This document shows, one piece after another, positions 57,981 to 64,000 of a stretch of DNA of 64,000 nt. Source of the DNA: Erythrophleum ivorense (Eukaryota > Streptophyta > Magnoliopsida > Fabales > Fabaceae). The stretch covers positions 23,201,138 through 23,265,137 of the forward strand of contig JAIUCV010000007.1 of assembly GCA_026724425.1 (NCBI GenBank). Reading direction: 5' to 3'. The notes beneath the pieces were generated by a model, which saw nothing but the letters and a program-made list of their open reading frames with translations, had not been told where the DNA came from and made no database searches. The stretch's first letter is position 1. Each line of letters opens with the position of its first letter. A program made the position numbers and the translations under genes.

Positions 57981-59755
57981 GATTCAATATTGTGCAATTA
58001 GAGTTGATTTAAAATTTTGTTGTTATAAATTTTTTTAATGCTAATCATGTAATTTAATTTAAAAGACATGATTTAAATTTTTTTGAAATCATGTAATTTG
58101 ATTTAAGATTAGTTAGATTAATTATCAATTAGTTTATTGATTATTGTTCAATTAGATAATATATGTAAAAAATTATAAAAAATGTGATACTAAATTATAA
58201 AAATCATACATTTATTTATGAAAATTTATTTACTTTTTTTAATTAAAATTTTCAATTTAGTTGATAGGAAAAGATGACATCACTTTTTATTAAGTTGGAT
58301 TAAAGTATTTGAAAGTATTCAAAATTTTAAATGGATTAAAATGTATATTTAAAATCATTTAAGAAATTCAAATTAGGATGAAATGTAAAATTGCTATAGA
58401 TTCAATATATATATTATGATTTTTTTTTTGTTTTGTACAACTAGAGTTAATTTAAAAATTTGTTGTTATGAATTTTTATTCTTGATTCTAATCAAGCAAT
58501 TTAATTTAAAAGACATGATTTAAAATTTTTTTTGAAATCATGTAATTTGATTTAAGAATAGTTAGATTAATTATCAATTAATTTATTAATTATTGTTCAA
58601 TTAGATAATATATGTAAAAAATGTATAACAATTTTGATATTGAATTATAAAAATCATACATTTATTTATGAAAAGTTATATACTTTTTTAATCAAAAAAT
58701 TTAATTTAGTTGATAAGAAAAGATGGCATCTCTTTTTATTAAGTTGGTTTAATTTATTTGAAAAGTATTCAAAATTTTAAATGGATTAAAACATATATTT
58801 AAAATCATTTAAGAAATTCAAATTAGGATAAAACATAAAATTGGGGCTGATTCAATATATATATATATATATTTATGGTTCCTTTGGCGTTTCGTGCAAT
58901 TAGACTTGATTTAAAAATTTGTTGTTAAGAATTTTTTTTCTTAATTCTAATCATGCAATTTAATTTAAAATACATGATTTATTTTTTTTTTAAATCATGT
59001 AATTTGATTTAAGATTAGTTAGATTATCAATTAGTTTACCAATTATTGTTCAATTAGATAATATATGTAAAAAAATTTTAAAAATATTGATACTAAATTA
59101 TAAAAATCATACATTCATTTATGAAAAAGTTATGTAGTCTTTTTAATCAAAAGATTTAATTGAGTTGATAGGGAAAGATGACATCTCTTTATGTTAAGTT
59201 AATTTAATTTATTTGAAAAGTGTTCAAAATTTTAAATAGATTAAAATATATATTTAAAAACATTTAAGAAATTCAAACTGGGATGAAATATAAAATTGCA
59301 CCTAATTTAATATATATATATATATATATATACTATGGTTCCTTTGGTGTTTCATGCAATTAGAGTTGATTTAAAAATTTGCTATTATGAATCTTTTTTC
59401 TTGATTCTAATCATGTAATTTAATTTAAAAGACATGATTTAAATTTTTTTGAAAACATGTAGGTTGATTTAAGATTAGTTAGATTAACTATCAATTAGTT
59501 TACCAATTTATTGTTCAATCAGATAATATACATAAAAAAATTGATACTAAATTATAAAAATTATATATTTATTTATGAAAAGTTATATACTTTCTTAATC
59601 AAAATATTTAATTTAGTTGATAGAAAAAGATGACATCTCTTTTTATTAAGTTAGTTTAATTTATTTGTAAAGTGTTCAAAATTTAAAATGGATTAAAATG
59701 TATCTTTAAAATCATTTAAGAAATTCAAATTGGGATGAAATATAAAATTGCAACA
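57981..59755 (+). repeat. Tandem array of ~450-bp AT-rich units (about four)
   Basis: The landmark CAATTAGAGTTGATTTAAAA recurs at 57995, 58438 (variant), 58897 and 59357, giving periods of 443, 459 and 460 bp. Each unit also contains a hairpin ACATGATTT...AAATCATGT, the phrase TCAATTAGTTTA, GTTCAATTAGATAATATA, and an end with AAATTCAAA(T/C)...GGATGAAAT, followed by an AT dinucleotide run. Units are diverged but without large gaps. The AT-rich content and position before the BED exon suggest an intron. Confidence 0.85.
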
Positions 59756-60056
59756 CATTTTTTAGTCTTAGTAGTCATCCTTTTTGGTGGTGAATGATTG
59801 TAGATAAAATGCACAATTTCTAATTGTTTCTATATAGTAGGATTTCAAATTTTCTTTATTTTATATTAATTTTTTGTTGTACATTAAACTGAGTACGAAC
59901 TATTGTTATAAAAAATTTTATTAGTAAACTTCAAATTTTTATTCTTATTTTCTTTAATTGATTCATTTCTTAGTTATTCAATTGTGCTTTTATTTTTGTC
60001 ATATTATATTATATTGCCAATTTCATTTGATCAACAGGTACTATAAAATATAAATA
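59756..60056 (+). other. AT-rich sequence ending in a possible intron acceptor
   Basis: No gene seen. It ends TCATTTGATCAACAG/GTACT, with a pyrimidine/AT-rich run before the CAG, which would serve as a 3' splice site about 20 nt before the ATG of the BED exon. Confidence 0.35.
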
Positions 60057-60312
60057 ATGGCACCAAAAAAGGAATTTCTAATATGAAGACAAGAAGATGC
60101 TCCTAATGATGATATTGGGTGACATTTTGGAACACTTGTAATTGGAAATCGAAACAACATAATTGCAAACTATGTGTGAAAGTAGTAAAGGGTGGATTAC
60201 TTAACTGAAATAATATATTGCACATTTTAAAGAACAAATAGCTGGTTGTCATAGAATTACAACTACTATTCAGGAAGGTATGATGAAACTTCTTTTAGAT
60301 AATAAAAAAATA
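60057..60312 (+). pseudogene. BED zinc-finger N-terminus of a hAT-type transposase, decayed
   Basis: From ATG 60057 the frame reads MAPKKEFL, then after stops RQEDAPNDDIG and HFGTLVIGNRNN. A one-base shift brings in CKLCVKVVKGG, the paired cysteines of a BED finger. A further shift gives EQIAGCH and IQEGMMKLLLDN. This order (DDIG-HFGT-GNRN-CxLC-KGG-H-GC) is the hallmark of plant hAT/DUF659-type transposases. There are at least five stops and two frameshifts, and nothing of the catalytic or dimerisation domains follows. It is a dead 5' exon of an autonomous element, consistent with the CAGTG end at 57295. Confidence 0.75.
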
Positions 60313-60354
60313 ATACAAAAATAAAAAAGAAGAATTTGAAACAAGGTCAAGAGG

Positions 60355-60728
60355 TGATAATTCATATATTTTCTATATTTTTACCCATTAATTATAGACT
60401 TTTTATTAATGATTTGACAATAATTGAGCTTTATTGGATGTTATTTGGATTAGGAAATAAAATTTCACCTTTTAGAATTTTATTATATAAATTGAGCATT
60501 TAAATAATTTTATTCCCTAAGTGACAATTTTATTTCATTTTGACTTAGATAATTTCATGGAAAAAGGTCTTAAAAGGCATGACATATAGTGCAAGGAGGA
60601 CCAATTGGTAAATCAAGGGTAAAGATTAAAAGCTAGGATTAAATGAAGATCCAATGGTAGAGGTTAAAGAAGAGGAAATTGATAATTCCAAAGTGCATGG
60701 ATCAGCTCATGGAGTCTCACGTGGATGC
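60355..60728 (+). repeat. Possible LTR of an unidentified element (left part)
   Basis: TGATAATTCATATATTTTC at 60355 looks like the LTR start of Tat/Athila-type elements. The sequence is AT-rich, then purine-rich, and is interrupted at 60728 by a solo B LTR, with GATGC as target duplication. It continues at 63660. No partner LTR was found, so this is tentative. Confidence 0.3.
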
Positions 60729-62094
60729 TGTGATGACCCTAACTTCTAATCATTGTAATTAAGGTAAAATACATGATTAATAAGCATAAATAAGGGTTAC
60801 AAGACATTACGACTAATTACATTCGAAAAATGCAAGGAAATTTGAACCTTAATATTATTAAAGTCATCAACCAAATAATTACAAGTATTCATATATACAA
60901 GGGAAACAAACACTTATTTATAAGCCTTTGATTCTATTACCCATTAATTCTAACTCACAAGAATCTTCTACTAATGTTTCTAAGTCATCCCTTGAGGTTA
61001 CCATATGAAAAACTAAGATTTCTAAGTTAGAATGAGAGTTTGGGACCGTTAGCAGCTGCTAAATGTCTTTACACCACGGCCAATTACTCTCGGGTTCACT
61101 CTTTTATTTCATAGGTTTCGCCACGCTTTGCTGCGACTAACCTACATGGCACCACAGCGAGGAAAACCTCTTGGAGCCTACCTCGCTCGCCTCTTGCTAT
61201 TGGCCAGGCTAATTCCCCCTTTCGCTGTGGCTAATTCCTCTCTAGAACCTTGACACATTTTCACAAAAGTTCACTGTGGCCAATTCCCATTTAGCCGTGG
61301 CAAATTATCCTTTGGACAACTTCTAATTTGGCCTCTCACATTTCACTGTGGCTAATTCCATTCCTCGCCGCAGTGAATTGCTCTCAGGACCTCCCTCTGG
61401 GCAACTTCGCCTCTATTGGCAGCGGTTAAGACTATTTTGATCGTGGTGAAATGCCATCTGATGCTATAACTTCAAAAATCTTATCTTATACTCTCCACTC
61501 TCCCTCTAATGACACCCTAAAGCCACTCTACCTTAATTTGTGGGGCTCCAATAGCTTTTACTAGCATAATTTAACTAACTTATTTATCATTACTAGTTTA
61601 AGATTTAAATGTTAATTTCCACTCCTCTAACTACCTTATATCAGCAAGTTTATAGAGTAATAATAGCAAGAATTCATGAATTATCGACAATTAACATTCG
61701 ATACACATTCTGTTAGATATTTCATACATCAATGGTTCATATCAACATCTAATGTATTACATAATTACATTTCCAATAGTATACCATGTCATAAATTCAA
61801 CAAAGTTCATACATCAGGTGTTATAAATTCATACATCCAATATCAAACTAAGATGAGGCCTAACTCCTCAATAGATACATCCTAAGTAATTAAAATATAA
61901 ATGCCTACACTTGGCAACATGATTACATGATGATGCATACAAAAAAATACAAAATTTAGCATTTATTCTATTTAAATCAGTCTAAGTGTGGCCTCCTCCA
62001 TATATAGTTGGAGCTCATAGATTTTCATCTACTTGCTTTCCCTTATCCTTACTCAAAAAGCCTTTACCTAAAAGTATAATCCTATGAAATGGGG

Positions 62095-62110
62095 TGAGAT
62101 GCAAATCTCA
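62095..62110 (-). promoter_or_regulatory. Conserved hairpin in family B LTR
   Basis: TGAGATGCAAATCTCA: 6-bp stem with a 4-nt loop, preceded by GGGG. The other B copies have one arm mutated (about 24336 and 50130). Its similarity to the family A hairpin with its GGGTGAGAT context suggests a shared function. Confidence 0.4.
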
Positions 62111-62258
62111 GTAACCAAGAAAAATTTCATTCATATATTCAAGTTTAATTAACATATATGCATGATTTCATATAAGCATCAGAAAATATATCAACCATAT
62201 CAGTAAATGAAATAATTGGGCTATCTATGATTACTACCCCATACTAGCAATCACAATT

Positions 62259-62483
62259 TCATATGTTAAATGCCAATAACACTGGGAGAGGCCCGTCCAC
62301 GACACCCACTCCCTGATGAGCACAACTAGAGCTCAGTGCATCTAGATTATGATCACAACCCGGTGCCTGATCGAAGCACATGCAGGGGTGGCAGCCACAC
62401 CACAGCTCCACCATGGACTCACAAGGTCCAATCACATATAACAGATAGCCAACCAATTCATTTAGCATTAAAATCATAATCAT
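62259..62483 (-). CDS. Short Cys-rich frame in family B LTR (third copy, uncertain)
   Basis: 74 codons, with the same ELWCGCHPCMC core and all cysteines of the 23986 copy. The likely common start is the Met of MLNELVGY, 5 codons inside. Ends AFNI. See the copy at 23986-24189 for the argument for and against its being real. Confidence 0.25.
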   Translation of the reverse strand: MIMILMLNELVGYLLYVIGPCESMVELWCGCHPCMCFDQAPGCDHNLDALSSSCAHQGVGVVDGPLPVLLAFNI

Positions 62484-63659
62484 GCAACAAATACAAAATT
62501 AAAACATACATATGCATGGAATTAGCATAAACCCTGGTTACCTCACTTTGCAAACAATTGAAAAGCCACCAATAGTGCCAAAATCTTCCTATAACCATAA
62601 CATCAAAAGATTTCTACTTTAAATCATCATGTACAGTAGCAACAAGTGCCCAAAGAATTAAAATACTAATGGCTACCTAGAGGACACTTACCCAACCATA
62701 ACAAATCCCCAAATTTGGATTAAATATATCCTTTACTAGAAACTTCAATATATCACCTTAATTCCTAAGTAAATTCGTACAGAATTAATACCCATACTAT
62801 AAATCAACCATGGGGGTCTTAAACTAGCAAAAAAATACATTAGAATGGAGAGTTTACACTTACCCAATATCCTTCCTAGCCTTTACCTCCGAAAATCCTT
62901 TAAGAAAATACCAAACAACTACATTTCAGATTTTGGGTATGGTGAAAATGCTCCAAATAAGAAGCCAATTAGGTCAAATTGAAGAGGAAGAGGAGAAAAT
63001 TAACTTATATAACTATTACTTTGGCTGAATCTTGCTTTAAAAGTGGAAAATGGTGAAAATGTGTCAAAAACCCTAACCTCCCCTTTAGACCTCCAAATTT
63101 CCCTTTTGTTTCTTGTGTTTCTGCAAAATAGGGATGGCTAAACTAGATTTTAGGATTTTAAGTTAGGTTCTAAATAGGTTATGGGTTAACCCATCAGCCC
63201 AAGGACCTATTGGGCTCTCACTAGTTGTTGGGCTGAAGTTGTAATTTGTTGGACCAACTTTAACAATTCAGACTTTTAGTTGGGTTGGGTCAAGTTTTCA
63301 AGAGCCCACTTAGTTGAGGTCTGCATAAGGGGTATTAGGCCAATTACAAGGGCTTATGTAAGTTGGATCTTGGGCCTGTATCTCATTAAGTCAAATTGGG
63401 TCCTCCTTAGGTGCTCTCTTGGGTCAAGTCTCACATTAAAAGGTTGGATTTGCACCTAAAATCATTAGGCCTCTATTAGTCTTTAATTATGGCTTATTAA
63501 ATTTTAATTTATGTCTAGATGAGGTTTCTAACCAATTAAACCTCAACTCATATTACTAATTTATCTATTTAAAATTTTCATTCACATAACTTGCCCAATT
63601 ACTCCATATTATTTATTCTTAATTAATCCTAATACTGTAATTAATTTTGGGGTGTTACA

Positions 63660-64000
63660 GATGCACATACACTCATGGAGCTCACGTGGACATATGAATT
63701 AAAACATAAATGAATAAAGTGCCAGGCCATCCATTCACGGATCATTCACATATACACTCATGAAGTTGACGTGGACACAGAGATAAATCATGCATTGCTT
63801 TCTTCACCTCATGAAAACACATATCATTCCATTCATATCACATATATGCCTATCCATTTACCTGTACACACAATTAGATTTAGGCACACGAAAATGGGAT
63901 TGTTATGTGTGGTTTCCTCATGCTAAAGTGTAGATTCATTTAGCTAAATTCACATGTACAAGATTCATTACACACAAAAGGCTCCATAGTTTTCATTCTC
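63660..64000 (+). repeat. Possible LTR of an unidentified element (right part)
   Basis: Continuation of 60355-60728 beyond the solo LTR, starting with the duplicated GATGC. It has repeated words of the form CTCATGGAGCTCACGTGGA at about 63673 and 63757, and at 60707 before the LTR, each with an ACGTGG core. It runs out of the window; no gene seen. Confidence 0.3.

Larger units (their letters stand above)
60729..63659 (-). mobile_element. Solo family B LTR with target duplication GATGC
   Basis: Plus-strand termini are TGTGATGACCC and GGGGTGTTACA, 2931 bp. GATGC flanks both sides (60724-60728 and 63660-63664). No interior is present. It carries, on the minus strand, the short Cys-rich frame (62259-62483), the hairpin TGAGATGCAAATCTCA (62095-62110) and the GC-rich palindromic block (about 61040-61450). 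Confidence 0.94.

Overview
This window looks like heterochromatic, transposon-packed nuclear DNA of a flowering plant (probably a eudicot, not resolved further). I found no host protein-coding gene and no rRNA, tRNA or CRISPR locus. Almost everything is LTR-retrotransposon sequence, mostly LTRs rather than coding interiors. The plant assignment rests on three things: chromovirus-type Ty3/gypsy elements primed by initiator tRNA-Met, an Athila/Tat-like element with a tRNA-Asp-type primer site, and a decayed BED-finger hAT transposase.

Two LTR families dominate. Family A (about 2.7-3.7 kb, TGTAACATCC...GGTGTTACA when read in the sense direction, with a diverged subgroup A') belongs to a Tekay/Del-like chromovirus. 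Family B (about 2.95 kb, TGTGACACCCC...GTTGTTACA) belongs to a second gypsy lineage. Four solo LTRs have perfect 5-bp target duplications: A at 14190-17892 (ATGAT), B at 22786-25765 (CCTTT), A at 27963-31562 (AAAAC) and B at 60729-63659 (GATGC). Each sits inside an older element.

Layout: 1-2656, LTR fragments; 2657-10149, an internally deleted chromovirus on the minus strand (3' LTR, polypurine tract, decayed pol with an assembly gap, 5' LTR piece); 10150-12049, LTR debris; 12050-20559, a second decayed minus-strand chromovirus split by a solo LTR; 20560-26745, an LTR split by a solo B LTR; 26746-32720, A LTR pieces split by a solo A LTR; 32721-34270, unrecognised DNA; 34272-41367, the best preserved chromovirus (5' LTR, PBS, gag, protease-RT-RNase H-integrase; 3' end lost); 41373-44163, a truncated Athila/Tat-like element coding for an unrecognised acidic protein; 44164-56878, a tangle of A LTRs in both orientations enclosing a family B gag remnant and B LTR; 56879-60340, lower-copy DNA with the left part of a hAT element and a ~450-bp tandem array; 60355-64000, a solo B LTR inside another uncharacterised repeat.

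The only near-intact coding capacity is the gag and pol of the 34-41 kb element. It cannot be autonomous, because it lacks the integrase C-terminus, chromodomain, polypurine tract and 3' LTR. The sequences most worth follow-up are the acidic Cys-containing Athila-like ORF, a cluster of CTCGCTATAGCGAG palindromes in one LTR, a short Cys-rich frame open in all three B LTRs, and the tandem array next to the hAT BED exon.
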